Of a stretch of 64,000 nucleotides of DNA, positions 35,342 to 48,700 are shown piece by piece. Every line of letters starts with the position of its first letter. Within the stretch, counting starts at the first letter, position 1. The notes under the pieces are model-generated. The model saw only the letters and a list, made by a program, of their open reading frames with translations, was not told where the DNA came from and ran no database searches. Source of the stretch: Apostichopus japonicus (taxonomy: Eukaryota > Echinodermata > Holothuroidea > Aspidochirotida > Stichopodidae); assembly GCF_037975245.1 (NCBI RefSeq), contig NC_092571.1:28066564-28130563 (forward strand). The letters are read 5' to 3'. The translations under genes and the position numbers were made by a program.

Positions 35342-36746
35342 TCAAATTTTTTGAATAAGGTAGTTAAACACATGAGTGAATGGGATTCCTTGTAAGTGAG
35401 CTTCTTTTGCAAAAATCTTCAGGACAAAAAACCCTTTAGGTTTTAAGTCCACAACAAAAGAGCATTGCTGGTTTGCCGTCTGCATTTGCACATCTTGATG
35501 CATTTCCCTACCCTCATGGTAGAAATGGAACACAAATTCACGCTGCTGGTAATGTCCTACCTCTATAATCAAGATTGATCCCTCGGCCACGATAAAGGGA
35601 TCGACATTTGAGATGGGAAATAGTTCAAGCCCATCGAATGCCTTCGTTGGGCCCCATTGTTCGTGTTCACGAAGCAGCGGGAATGGCTGCACGGAGGGTC
35701 TTGCAGAATTTGCGACGACCAGGTAGCTGCAGAGATGAGCTGGGTTTGAATGTCCTTGATACACCACAAAGATGTGAAGACCGTAACGATCTGGACGGGG
35801 CGGTGCAAATGTGACTATTAGTTGATTATTTACATTCCGTTGCATTGCATATGGTTTCAGATGGGACTCATCTTTGCCCCAAGCTGTCAATGAATGGTAG
35901 AAGGACATCTTCATCGTCATCTCAAACACTATGTGGGTATTTCGATTGTCCTGAGAGAAGATGACACCAGTACGGTGAGAGACGGGGACTAAACCAGCGT
36001 TCATGACCCCAATGGGTCCCCAGTGGTCTGCAGGCGCCAATGGAAGGGGCGCAACGTCCTTACTGGGGGCATGACAGTAGATGAGATATCGGCAAATCTC
36101 TGTGGGGCTTTCCACATTCAGTTCACCATCGATGAATTGTCTTTTAGCAAAGAGAGTTAAATGAAAGGCGCCAACATCTGGAATACGAACATAGCAAGCC
36201 ATCACGTTATCGCCCACCTGATGGATGAATTCATATTGATCATACAAGATGCCTTGGGAGGATTTCTCACTTCCTGAATAGGCCTCAGAGAGACGGCAGG
36301 ACAACAGAAACCCTGGAGGACACGTTATCTTGATGTTTATCTCGCCGTACGGTGCCTGGAGGACAGCCTGTGTGTGATCGTGGAGACCAAAGCCATACTT
36401 GAAAAAGTCAGGCTTAAGGAGAACAGCTTTGTTGAAAACTTCTAGCGTGACAGCTTCCCGCAGCAACTGCCAGGAGGAATCATTTGGAAAATGGCTGGAT
36501 ATTATGACCTCTGGGTCAGCCAAGAAGTAGTGCTCATCATATTCAAATCTGAATGGGTCAAAGGTCACTGATCCAGGAATGTGAGAAACACCCCAGTTGC
36601 AATCAAGAAAATGCCAGTAACCATCAATTCTCACTGCATTCCAGGTGTGATGGTGAGAAGGGTCTTGAAAGGAGATTTCCGTACCAGGAGTATAACCTTT
36701 CATCTTGGCAATCCCAGTAATCTCAACACACTGTAGACTGACAAAT
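35342..36746 (-). other. Terminal exon 15: KY His/Asp and C-terminal beta modules
   Basis: The chosen acceptor AATTTTTAG|ATTTG yields MCRFVSLQCVEITGIAKMKG, keeping family spacing. An in-frame AG 9 bases further in is an alternative. His codon at 36,649-36,647 (HTWNAV), Asp at 36,604-36,602 (LDCNWG). YFLADPEVIISSHFPNDSSW follows, a block I recognise as typical of KY/hillarin proteins. Two related modules begin HWGPIGVMNAGLVPVS and QWGPTKAFDGLELFPIS. The frame ends in TGA at 35,342-35,344. Confidence 0.8.
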
Positions 36747-39700
36747 CTAAAAATTGGTAGAATGAAAGTGTAATATTTAAATTTAACATTTAAAGTAGCC
36801 TGTGAACAACAATTTTACAAAGGACACAGTCTTATTCAGTGGCTTGTTATGTTCCTAGTGGAGTAGTTAACAATTCTGGGATATTAATGCCCTATGATAT
36901 ATTCTGTTAAGTACAACCTGTCTTCTAAGGAAGGCATTATTTACAATTGTGTCCACACCATACATGTTTTCCAAAGCATAATTTTGACTAGGTATAACAA
37001 GTTTTAAAGTAAAACATACTTCACACATGGCAAGGTTAAGGTTTTTTTCTTTATTCTCATTATTGCTAGAGTTACTGACTTGCCTCTGGTACTTTGACTC
37101 CAGTCCAATTCGATTTGGATACTAAATATGGGAATTGTTTGACAAGTCATGTAAACATCACCAGGTTTAGACAAATTAACATTACTTGCTACCAATTAAC
37201 AATTTTGACTTAGCCATCTAGCTTCTTACATGATGAAACAAATTATCAAAGCCTGATCAAAGAGCTGTCTGATTATTTAAATGACATCTCACTTTATCTG
37301 AAAAGTCTGCTGTGCTGAACCTGCCTACCAGGAACAGAAGATACAGCTGCAGTGTATGGTACTGACCACTTTTGGTTTCTCTAGCATATCAAAGGCCATG
37401 TTTCATTTCAATTGCAAAACAACTGGGTATTTTAATCACAGAATGTGTTTTCAAGTATGAGATACTTCAAAATTACCAAATTAAGAACACCAATGCTCCT
37501 TCTTAATTCTATTATGTTCACTTTAGGCTCAACACAGCAGCGGCCTAAAGGAGAAATGCTCACCTGCACATACGCATAAACAATGTCGAGAAGGTGATCA
37601 TTTTCTGGTAAAGGCCCTTCAAGACTCCAAGAGGGGTGTCATCGACTACATCATTGAGGTTCATTTCGTCACAATTCTGTGCAGTGATCCAACGAAAGAT
37701 CAGTCTTGCCTTCTCCAGCTCTGTGATACCTATGCTGGTTAGCTCATTCACCAAGGATGAAAAGGTTGGTTGAGTCACCAGGCTGACTGTCTGGGCTAAC
37801 TACAAAGAATGCCAAAACAAATAATAGTCATGATAAATGAACAAAGCGTTGACCCCATCGGGCAGGGAAGAAATGTTAGCTGCCTGACTCCTCATGTTGT
37901 AGGGGCATAGAACCATTGGAATAATTTAAGATTGTTTACACTTTCTATATTCTGTTGTGTTTTGTGATGTTAGACAAACCCTCTAGAGTTTTTTTCTGAT
38001 TGTGTTACTGTAGCAGCTCTTTAAATCATGCCTTCACATAATTCTCACACTCATAATGCTTTTTCACTATTTCTTACTTATCTGAAGTATTTATTCTAAT
38101 CATTACTTCTATAACATTGTAATACTTGCCACAGTTTCTAATTACCTAACCAAAAGGTTAACTTGACCATTTGAATGCAGTACACCTTGCAACAAAAACA
38201 GAGTACAGATGAAAATTGATAGATTTTCTTCAATTACTTCTGATTAAAAACTGATTATTCAGAATGAACACTTACTAACACGTGTCCAAAGAAAAGATCC
38301 ATTTTGCAGACATAATTTTCTAATGCAATTTGAGACTGCACCAGTATGCAATGTGAACTCATCTCATCCATCTTAAAGTTACTTTGGAGTTTTATAATTG
38401 ATGTTGCTCATCAATTAATACCTCAGTCTCAAAATAAATGTTCTACACGAGGTCAACCTTGTTGGGCCTGTATGGAAACAGCTGTGCAAAACTGAGTTCA
38501 AAACTTGAACCACAAATATATGGAGTAAACAATCCTCTATACAAAATTGAAATGTTGAACATAGTGCAGAATGATTCAAATAATCAATGATACTTTGATA
38601 CAGTATAAGTATATATTCAAGTTCATCTTTATACCTAAGTATACATTCAATATGATAAAATAACTTTCACACAGTCTGATATACACTTGCTGTAATTTTT
38701 CTTAAATTAGATTTTTTTTTTTAAATCAGTGATAAAAGCATGGTTGATCAGTTTGAAGGTCCCCTTTGGGTAGAATAATTATCCCAGGCAGTTTTGTAAA
38801 GCTTTATCAAGTCTACCTCATTTAAATTAATACAGAGTTGCTATATATTTTCTTAAATTTGATTTGATTATGTAGTACAGCTAAGTTGATCAGTACGAAA
38901 CTACCGCTTTACTGATCAATTGTCCCAGACAATTATAAAACCCAGCTATAAAGTCTACCTCATTTAAATTTGACAAATACTCATCGCAGCCCACTGCTCT
39001 CAATATTTCCACCTACAATCTACCCAGGTAATGACCATTTGTGTACTGATCCTTGTAGTTTATCAATACTTGTGAACTTTGGAAATTGAGAAATAACAAG
39101 TTTTGTAATATATTATAACCTTTTACGAGGAAGCATCATCATAACATGTCTATTGTGACTGATAAATACAGAAACCACCTCTATCAAGATACTTAACTAC
39201 TTTATGATGATACTGTATCGATTGTTTAAAGCGACAATTTTAGTTCCTGCAAACATGATCGAAAAGGAAAGAAAAAGGATCTCACCTACACAGAAAAGTT
39301 AACCATGATTCACTTCATTTCAATAATCAATAACAGGCTAAAATTGCTAAAGCATTTCAAATCACGTTCGTATTACACTAATCCATCTGAAATAAGTGAA
39401 AAATCTGATGTAATATCAGGGCCCGCTGACAACCTTGAGCACTTCCAACATAATTGGAGTCGATACGTAGTACTGTTTTAAGTTAGCCTTTATATCATTG
39501 TAATCACAGACATGACATACAGTAAGTATATAAAAAGATACCAAATTTAAGTCTTCTTATCAGCTGTCTCAGGCATGATTGTTTGGTCAACTCTATTTCG
39601 CTTTCTAAAAATATAAATCTTGTATTCTTAAGGCATGTGTAATATAAATCAAGGTACTGAGTCAACATATATCAAAACATCTTCTTCTTATCCTCTCTTG

Positions 39701-42700
39701 GATTATATTGAATTACTCCTTCTGGTAACTAAGTCTCGCAAATTTGACAATATCGCAATCCAAACTGACATCTGCAAACTTGATCAATATCGCACATTCC
39801 TCTTTTTTTGCCTCCCAAGTCTTCTGCATCTCAAGTTTCATCTTCTCTTCGTGTACTCTCTTCCGCATCACAGAGACATTCTGACAATGTTCCAACAGCA
39901 TCAGATCCAGCTCTTCATCTGGTGAAATTTTCCACTCCTCTTTAAGACTAGCTGTAATTGTCAGATTATACACTTCCAAATCTTCCTCTAAATGTGTTAT
40001 TTCCTGCTGAGTTAAAACTGTTCCATCTCCTCCCAGGGGCTCTTCCACATCTGCCAGGGTATCTTCATCAGAACCTAGCCTGCCCGCCTCTTCATCCTCT
40101 AGAATTGCAAAAATAGCCTGTTCATAATCTTTCAAGTCCAGATCAGTATCTTCCATCATGACTGCTGTCTTCTCCTTGTCCCTAGTCTGGTAGTAATTCA
40201 TGTTCATGTCAGATTCATGAGATGGAATAAAGTCATCCCTTGCTTCTGATTCCTCATTCTCCTTGGTCTTCGGATATCTGGACCTCATGACAGACTCTCC
40301 CTCTTGCAGAAATGTTGCTGGAGTAGCACCCACTACTGAACTTTGGCTGTAACCATTCCCTTTGTGCATTGGCTTCTCTCGTACAAACATTTCCTCATCT
40401 TCTGAGTCTTGAGATTCACCGCGACATTTGCGATTGTCATCTTCATCTATTGATGCATCTCTCTGAGTTCTATCTCTACCTCCGCTAGTTTCTCTTCTTT
40501 CTGGATAATCGTTTACCAAATGGGGAGTATCTGCACCCTATTTATAGGAAAAGCATGCAACTCAACTAAAAATATGACACATAAATCGCCGAAGAAATCA
40601 TAAAATCATGAGGAAACAATATTCAATACAGCTCCTAAGGTTTAATCCACACTGTCACTATGAGTCTAAGTTTTAGGAAAACTCTAGTTTTCCTGTTAAA
40701 ATTTTACATAGCGCAAAAATAGCTTCAATTAAAAATGCTTTAAATAAAGATGAAAGTTTTGGTCACCATGTTTATTTAAAATAGTGGTTTACTCTCCAAG
40801 ACTCAGAGACATGCCTAGTTTAATAGTGATTTATCAAGGGTTTAGTGTTGATTACCTATTAAGGCGATCTGTCCAGAGATACATTACTAGTTGGTCAAAT
40901 GAAATACTGGGTGTAGTAAATTTCAACGAATTAATTGTGTTTGTGCACTTTAGAAACTTGTGATGAAATGGTAACAATGTTCACATAATGGAAAAAAAAT
41001 TGAACCGCTTACTTTCCTTATTACTAAAGAACATGTCATGTTTATAAATAATGATAATAATAGCGTAAGTCAATAACAAACTGAAGCAAACTCATTCTTC
41101 TTGTTAAAACCTGAACAGAACTACAAAACTGTTTTCATATCACTACTATTTACTTCATGCTATGCAGTTCCATGTATAAAAGAATGTACTAAAAAGGCAG
41201 TTCAGAACTAAACAATTGTACAAGAAGAATAAGGTATGACTGTATGAGCAATTTTTTAAATTTCAAAACATCCCTAGTTTCTTTATTGAACACATATAAA
41301 CAACGAAGGAACATCAATGTTTTGGAGAGATATTTATGGTTTATATGGATACATTTGGTGAGATGAAACTTGATCAACTTCAATATTAAACAGATGAAAC
41401 TAATGTCACAAGGTAAAAGTTAACATGTGGTGATTGTTGATGGATAAACATCACAATGCCACAGTTTACATTTGAGTGTTATTCACACTTAAATGCTCCT
41501 GATATCATTGTTTTGATCTACTGTACCTTTAAAATATCACAATACTGACAGACTGCAGCAGAGGTGAAACAGACTATATAGTAATAGATACATACCACCA
41601 CTTTCACTTTAATATCACAGATATTATCTCAGAATTTATCCGGTATCGCATCACAAAATGCAATACCAATTTGGCATATTGCGATACAAGTGTAAACTAG
41701 ATGCATAACAGTTTTGTACATAGAAACCATAGTATTTTATTACAGACAACTGAAAATTCATGCAGAACATTCAAATCTGCTGCACAAACATCAGAACTCT
41801 AAGATATTCTGATGAAAGGTAACCTTATTAGCGCAATGCAGTCACTTTGCTACGATGTGTTAAAATATCACTTGTCACTTACTTATATGAACAGAGATGG
41901 AATGGATAATGTAAGTGGAATTGTTTATAGGACAAATGACCACAATACAAGACAGGATAATGTTGAGGGTGCATCAGGCAAACATTAATTATAAATATGG
42001 CAATGGTTTGCATTGGAGATATTCCCAAACAAAACTTATGGATAGGAGATTTACTTTATGCTTATTTCAAGTAGCAAAGAAAACTGTAAATGAAAAATGA
42101 ACTAGGTTTATAGAAATTTGGGAAAAGTTGTGGCAAACAATGAAATCTGGCATGTGCTTATCCATGCCAATATGTTTTAAACATAATATACCATGGATTT
42201 GACTATGCAAAAGTGTACATTAAGATGATGATAATATTGAACCAAATTTTGATTAAATTGTGGTGAGTTATTAAAGATACTGAATAAGGTGGATACCATA
42301 GCGGATCTTTACTACAAAGAAAATGATACACTCAATTACAACCATTGAGACAAAAACAAGGTTCTGTACTTTGAGATTATTACATTATCAAGTTCATTAT
42401 AAAAAATACATGTTTTAAATGTTTAATTTCACTTACTCTTATAGCGTGGGCATCAAGTTCTCTGAAGATGGACGGATCAGTGTACAGTTCTTGTTTCTTC
42501 TTTACTGGGTATTCTTCCGCTAAGGGCACTATCAGGACATCATTTGATTGGATGGGTGTGGTCCAAAATTGTGTGGCTACTAGTTTAGCCATGGTCTGAT
42601 TCAATTCTGGGAGGTCTTCAAGCTCTTCATCCTGCATTAAAAATCACCAAAGAGAGATAGAAAGAAAGTGACCATAGCTGGGAAAGTGGTCTCGGTTTCA

Positions 42701-45700
42701 CTTAAGAAAAAAAACCTTGATGACATTTGGATGTCTGATTTATTGAATTGAATCTATTCTCAACAATCGGAAATGTGGCTTACGCAGGTCGTAAACGGAC
42801 CAAAGAGCAATAGTATAGGTATCAATAGACTGTGATACACATACAGTAATACAAACATACATACAGCAAGTCCTACAAATAAGAAACTTATCTTCTCATT
42901 TGTGAATTAAATATATGAATAGAATTAGGCACAAATGAGTATCTGTAGTGGGCCCTAAGTGTATGTGGTGGGCATAAACGCAGTCCAGAGCGGTTGTAAA
43001 TGTAGTGCTCAAATAAGGGGTGTGTTGGGTCTTGCATGATTTGTTTCACTTTATTGCAGACCCTCTCATGATACAAGCACTCTAACGAAGGTAAGTGAAC
43101 ACCGATAACCCGCTGAGCAACTTTCCTAGCAACTAATGTACAGAACAAGACAGAAAAAGAGAAGCAAAGGATTTCCAAATAAATTCACCTATTGATTAAT
43201 AAAGTTAATGACTTTGAAATGTGTCCGCCAAACAGTTCATTCAAGGTGGATGGAATGGATAGGCAGACAGAATTACAGTAGTGTACTTGACTGTATCATT
43301 GACATTTGATATGGAACTTTCAACTTTAAGCAGACTGCACTATTATGAAGTTAATATGTTATGAAGGTAGTTTTTAATGTTTCTCAATGTATAATGAGAT
43401 TTACTCTGCTAAATTGCAAGATACAAGTTTCTCATTTTGCAATGGGTATACAGCATATTAAAATTGTCAAAAGTACATTCCCAGATGAACTTTACTTTTT
43501 CAATGATTTGCACATTTGTTCCAAAGGTACGGGGAGACATACGAGTGGGAGGAAATATGTATTTCAAACACACAATCAAATATTTTCAGCAGATTTTACT
43601 CATTTTATCAAAGCAATATCAAACTCCTTTCTCTTACACTCATGTCAACTACAAATTCATTCCCTCACAAGTAAGAAATCTCTCCATGATGTCATGATTC
43701 TAGGGAAACTTCTTTTTTCATTTTCTTACCTCATCTTCATCCTCACTGCTGCTGACTTCATCTTGATAGTACATTGCTGCAACATTCACCTCCTCTGTCT
43801 CTCCCTCCTCCTCTACCGTAGTAACAATCTGAGCCTGCCTCATTGCCAGCTTCCTCCTCATCTTTTCCTCCATCCTCAACCTCTCATTCTCCAGTCTGTT
43901 CTCCAAGGACTCCATGTTACGACGATGCTCAGAGATCATCAGATCCAGTTCCTCGTTGGAGAAGACCCCTCTATTACTCTCTAGGCTCTCATGGATTGCC
44001 CTTGAATATTTCTTCAGGTCCTCTTCAAGATGGTTCAAATCTTCCTCCGACAATGTTTCCAAGTCTTTCGTTTGATTCTTCTCCTGCAAATAAGTCAACA
44101 TTTCAAAATTTCGCACTTCTTTTTAGTTTTGATAAATGACCCTTCAAAAATATGAGGCACATCAATTAAATTGCCATACACAGAGACTATAAGACCAGTT
44201 CGTCGATCAGATGTAATGCAAAACTCGGTAGGGTAACAAAACACTTTCCTGACCTCAAATCACATGGTTACAATGCATTACAAACTTGCAGTAAAGGAAA
44301 CACTGTGTCAAATGTCATTGAAACATGTACTGTTGTTCATATGAAGATCAAGGAACATATGATTTGGTTGGGTTCTTAGAATTTACAACAACAGATTAAC
44401 ATAAATAGTTTGGTCAACACTGAGGAGGTGGCATCATCATAGGAGTAGGAGGCGGGGGGCTGGGGGGGCTACAGCCCCTCAAACCCAAAATTTTTGTGAA
44501 AATTCTAGCAATATGGTGAGAATTTTTTGGGCACCTACTGAAAGAAGAAGAATTTGCAATATGTTTTTCAATTTTTTTTGGTGAGAATTCGGGCAATATG
44601 GTGAGAATTTTTCGGGCACCTACTGAAAGAAGAATAATTTGCAGTGTGTTTTTCAAGGGTTAAACTGATATTATTAATTATCGTTATTATTGTAACAACT
44701 TGCCAATAATTATAACCAATATGAAAGGGTAATAACACGGCAAATGATTGTATGTTATTGGCATGTGATGTAATAAACGATGAATGCCTATAAGATATGC
44801 ACATTAACATGTTGAATGCGGGCAAAAATGTCGGTTATATTTTTCTGACAAGTCGTTACAGCCCCCCACCCCCCCCCCCCAATCAAACTAGGCTCCTGCG
44901 CCTATGGGCATCGTTGTCAAATTAACCTTTAAGATCAAGGTTTCTGAAACTGAGTATCTTGGAAACCTGAATAGCTATAGAAGCTGAACTGTATATGCAT
45001 GTATTTTAGATCCTCCTACAAGCAGGAACTCGCAAAGAAGCCACCATTGACTTATCAAAGCCGCATGCTGACCGAAGTCAGTCTCTTACATTCATATTTA
45101 ACGTCCATGATTATGAATTGTCAATTGTCAACAACTCTGTAACTGGACGACAAACATTAATCTTGGAGTGACTCAAACTCGGGACCTTATGATTGAAAGG
45201 CACCAGCGTTAACCATGGCTGTTCAAATGTTTCCCTTTATGTTAGGGATGACATATCAATACAAACAGTCTGCCTATAGTCATCATTTTACTGGTTATTC
45301 TTTAATATTACAGAGGTCTTTTGAGCAAAGAAGATACACATCACAGGATTTGAAATGATCATTTTTTCCAGTTATCTCATTGAATCTGGTGGGAATTTCA
45401 ACATCAAAATGTTATTTCAGCAATGGAAACTGACTGCATTAAGGTTCTTCTGAATACCCAAAGTTTGTTGTATTAACTTGCCATGGGGATCAAAATTAAA
45501 GGTCATGGATATGACGTCTCATTGATCATAAAAATCAGTCATAACTTCGCTTACCAGAATAGACATGATGTTAACAAAATCTGCCTCTGACTCTAACTTC
45601 AGCTTCCTGGCAGCCCTTTTCTCTCTTAATGCGTCAAGCATTCTCTGTTTTTCACGTGCCAGTCTTCCGTTAAAGTCCTCCATGTTCCTGGCGTGTTCCT

Positions 45701-48700
45701 CCATCAGTTTATTGATCTCTGCCTGAGATATCTGACCTTTCTTTCCAGCTATCGATGACTCCACGAAACTGTCATAATCATTGATTTCCTTCTCGACTTG
45801 CTCAATCTCATCCTCTTCCAGGCGGTTGCCATCATTATCCTACGAGAGTGAAATATTTATGTTATTAACCCCACTAGTTTGAATTCAACCAATCAGAGAT
45901 GCAGGTTTAGTTATGAGCCGTTGCTAAAAATAGATTCAAGACTTTGTGTTGGTACAACCAGGGAGTTGTTATGGAACTCCCTGGTACAACTGCCATATAG
46001 AATGTACACAAATCAAGTATGGTGTTGTATTACGTATTGGTCAATGACATTCGTAGTGTTTAAATATTCATATTATGGGCGAGGTTTATTGGGATCCCAT
46101 CGGAAAATATCTTGGAGAAAAACAAAGTTGAAAGTTGCAAATTTTTCGTCTTTTATGCCACCATTTGAAGTAAGATTTAAATAGATAAGCTAGTTATGTT
46201 TGTCCTTATGGCATAGTGGAGCCAGTGAGGTTGAGAAAAACCATAGAAAAGGACGCAAAATGCTGCTTTAAAGCCGAAGATTTTGAATGGAGCAGAACAA
46301 AGTAATTTATACCTGGAACAGGATTTGATCCAGAGACCTCTGGTTTACAAGTTCTGCGCTCAACCAACAAAGTTATCCAACACTTAGTTTGTGATAATCC
46401 CTATTTCTGGCCATTTCATTGCTGGGGACACCAGTCATTTGCTTGCATATCCTGTAACCTGTATGATGGCTCAGTATCATTCCATATAACCCAGAAAGCA
46501 GCAGGAAAAGTGATTCTAAGCAATTCCATTCACTTACTTACATCTCTGAATTAAACCAACATTGCTTGTTAAAGTGCAACTCTGTGTATTACATAAATCC
46601 ACATCTCTTGCCTCTCACTAACTTGTAAGGGTTCCCTTTTGTACATAATATCTGAAATTCCTGAAATAGTTACTCAAAGTCCCATTCCAAACATACTTTC
46701 CCCCTTACTTAACTTTCAGCAATGAGAGTTTAATCTCATGTTCCTGGTATAAACCCAAAGAAGAATAAAACACTTCTCAGAATAGGAGATAATTACTTTT
46801 CTTTCTTGTGTAGGATCATATCTCTAGGGAATGTACATACAAGATTTCTTACATGATGTGTATTTCAAGCTAAGACTACCAATCATTTTAGAGGCTCACA
46901 GAAATCCCCTCCCACACCCTCACCCATACACACACCTCAAATAATTTTAAAAACTCTCGTAACTACAAATTCTACTTTGCAGGGCAAAAAGTCAGAAGAG
47001 AGAACTTCCCTCACAATAAGAGAAACTAATAATTACTTGTTTTCTTGCTCATACAACTTCAATTTTCTGCAAGTATGCAATTCTGTAAATGTTTGCTCGA
47101 GCAAACAATGACACCCCTAACTTACCACCCCTCCCTCCCCCTCTTCCCCCTACCTGTCCAATACCAGCCCTATGAAACTGCCACCGGACATTGTAATACT
47201 GTAAAGTTTGACAAAAACATTCCACTTACAAGAAGAGATAATAATTCCTTTCTTTCTTGTTCATGTGAAATCATCCCCCTTCTTCTTCTTCTCCTTTCGT
47301 CTAACTTATCCTGGAAGTGTTGTCTCTGCCTCTCCTGGCTCAATCTTAATTTCTCTCTCAAGTCTTGCATCTCTTGCTGATGCTGTTCCACCAATCGTCT
47401 GTATTCTTCATCGGACAACTGTCCTCTCCTTTCTTCCACAGCGGTCTGGAATGTTGCTTCTCTCACTTTGATTTCTTCTTCTAGATTAACAATGCTATGC
47501 ACTGATTGATCCTTTGCAAACCAAAAAACAAAACAAGTAAAACAATAAACAACATACTAACGAATTAGAAAGTAAAATTAAAAGACACATGTGATATAAA
47601 ATAATAACAACCTGGAAGGCAGTTATTTTACAATTTTAAGGCAGCAACATATATGTTCACCATGTTTGAGTAAAATAGTTCTTGCAGATAACATTTAGTT
47701 CCAAACAAAATTTGAAAGCAGGAGCCCAGACCCCCCCCCCTGTCCTGCCCCCAACCACCCCCTCTAGTTCCAACCATGCACACTTACGTCTGCCTCGGAT
47801 ACTTCTCCTCTTCTCTTCCGCCTCTCAGCAAGCTTATCTTGAAAATGTTGTTTCTGTCTATCTTGACTCAATTTCAGCTTGTTTCTCAAAGTTTCAATTT
47901 CCTTACGATGCTGAGCCAACAGACGTCGATAGTCTGCATCTGACATCTTTGATCGTTTCTTCTCGACTTCAGCCTGGAAGGTGGCCTCTTTCATTAAAAT
48001 CTCTCTCTCAAGCTTCTGAACGTCTTGGATGGTGGACATATTATCCTACAGAATTATGATTGAGACAAAATCATGAAGCTAAATGAATGCATGGGTTTGT
48101 ATTTCTCTGACTTAATCAGAGATTTCAGACTTCATCAAATCAGAAATGCATTTAGGGTACTATTTTATTGCACTTGGTAAGGAATATGACCAAACCTGTT
48201 GAGTATTACTTGCAATAAGGTGGCTATTGTTCATAGATTCTTCACCAAACACACATACATTGATTCATTGTTTGGTTGAGTCAGTGATTAATACATTTAC
48301 AGTATTTTGAGAGTTCTTTCAAGCTCCAACAAGTCTTTAACTTTGACAGACTGAACATGGTAGCATTCATCATCTTCAAACTAGACAAGGCAACAATATT
48401 CCATTGCGGCCCATCATATATTCAGGGATGTGCCCAGGATTTCCTGAGTGCCAGTTTATACTGATCGCCGTCCTGGGGGAGGGGTCTAAGGGGGAGGGGG
48501 TGTCTCCGATTTTTGAAGGTGCTCAGATGCCAAATGCTGGCACTTATTTAGCTTTTTAAGCACATACACAAGTACTAGTTTTGCTAACAATTTACATTTC
48601 TTGTTTTTTTTTTTAGTGAAATATATTACGTACCTGGTAAAAGTTATAAGTTTGCCATTAGTAGGTAACTGATGCATTATTAGTCTGTATGATTTCGGCA

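Noticed and set aside
36733-36746. Downstream acceptor TTTGTCAG for exon 15
   Set aside because: It is in frame and possible, but removes three residues and breaks the usual spacing between the second Cys and the C-V-x-I-x-G strand of the KY domain; the acceptor at 36,747/36,746 fits better.
43361-43984. 207-codon plus-strand open frame, one of the longest in the window
   Set aside because: It lies opposite exon 12 of the KY gene and its flanking intron; the minus strand carries the conserved repeat with proper splice sites, so this is a shadow.
45160-45235. Possible tRNA genes on the minus strand (also 46,312; 53,038; 55,430)
   Set aside because: Box A/B order is present, but acceptor and arm stems do not pair well and the copies sit in introns among repeats; called SINE heads instead.
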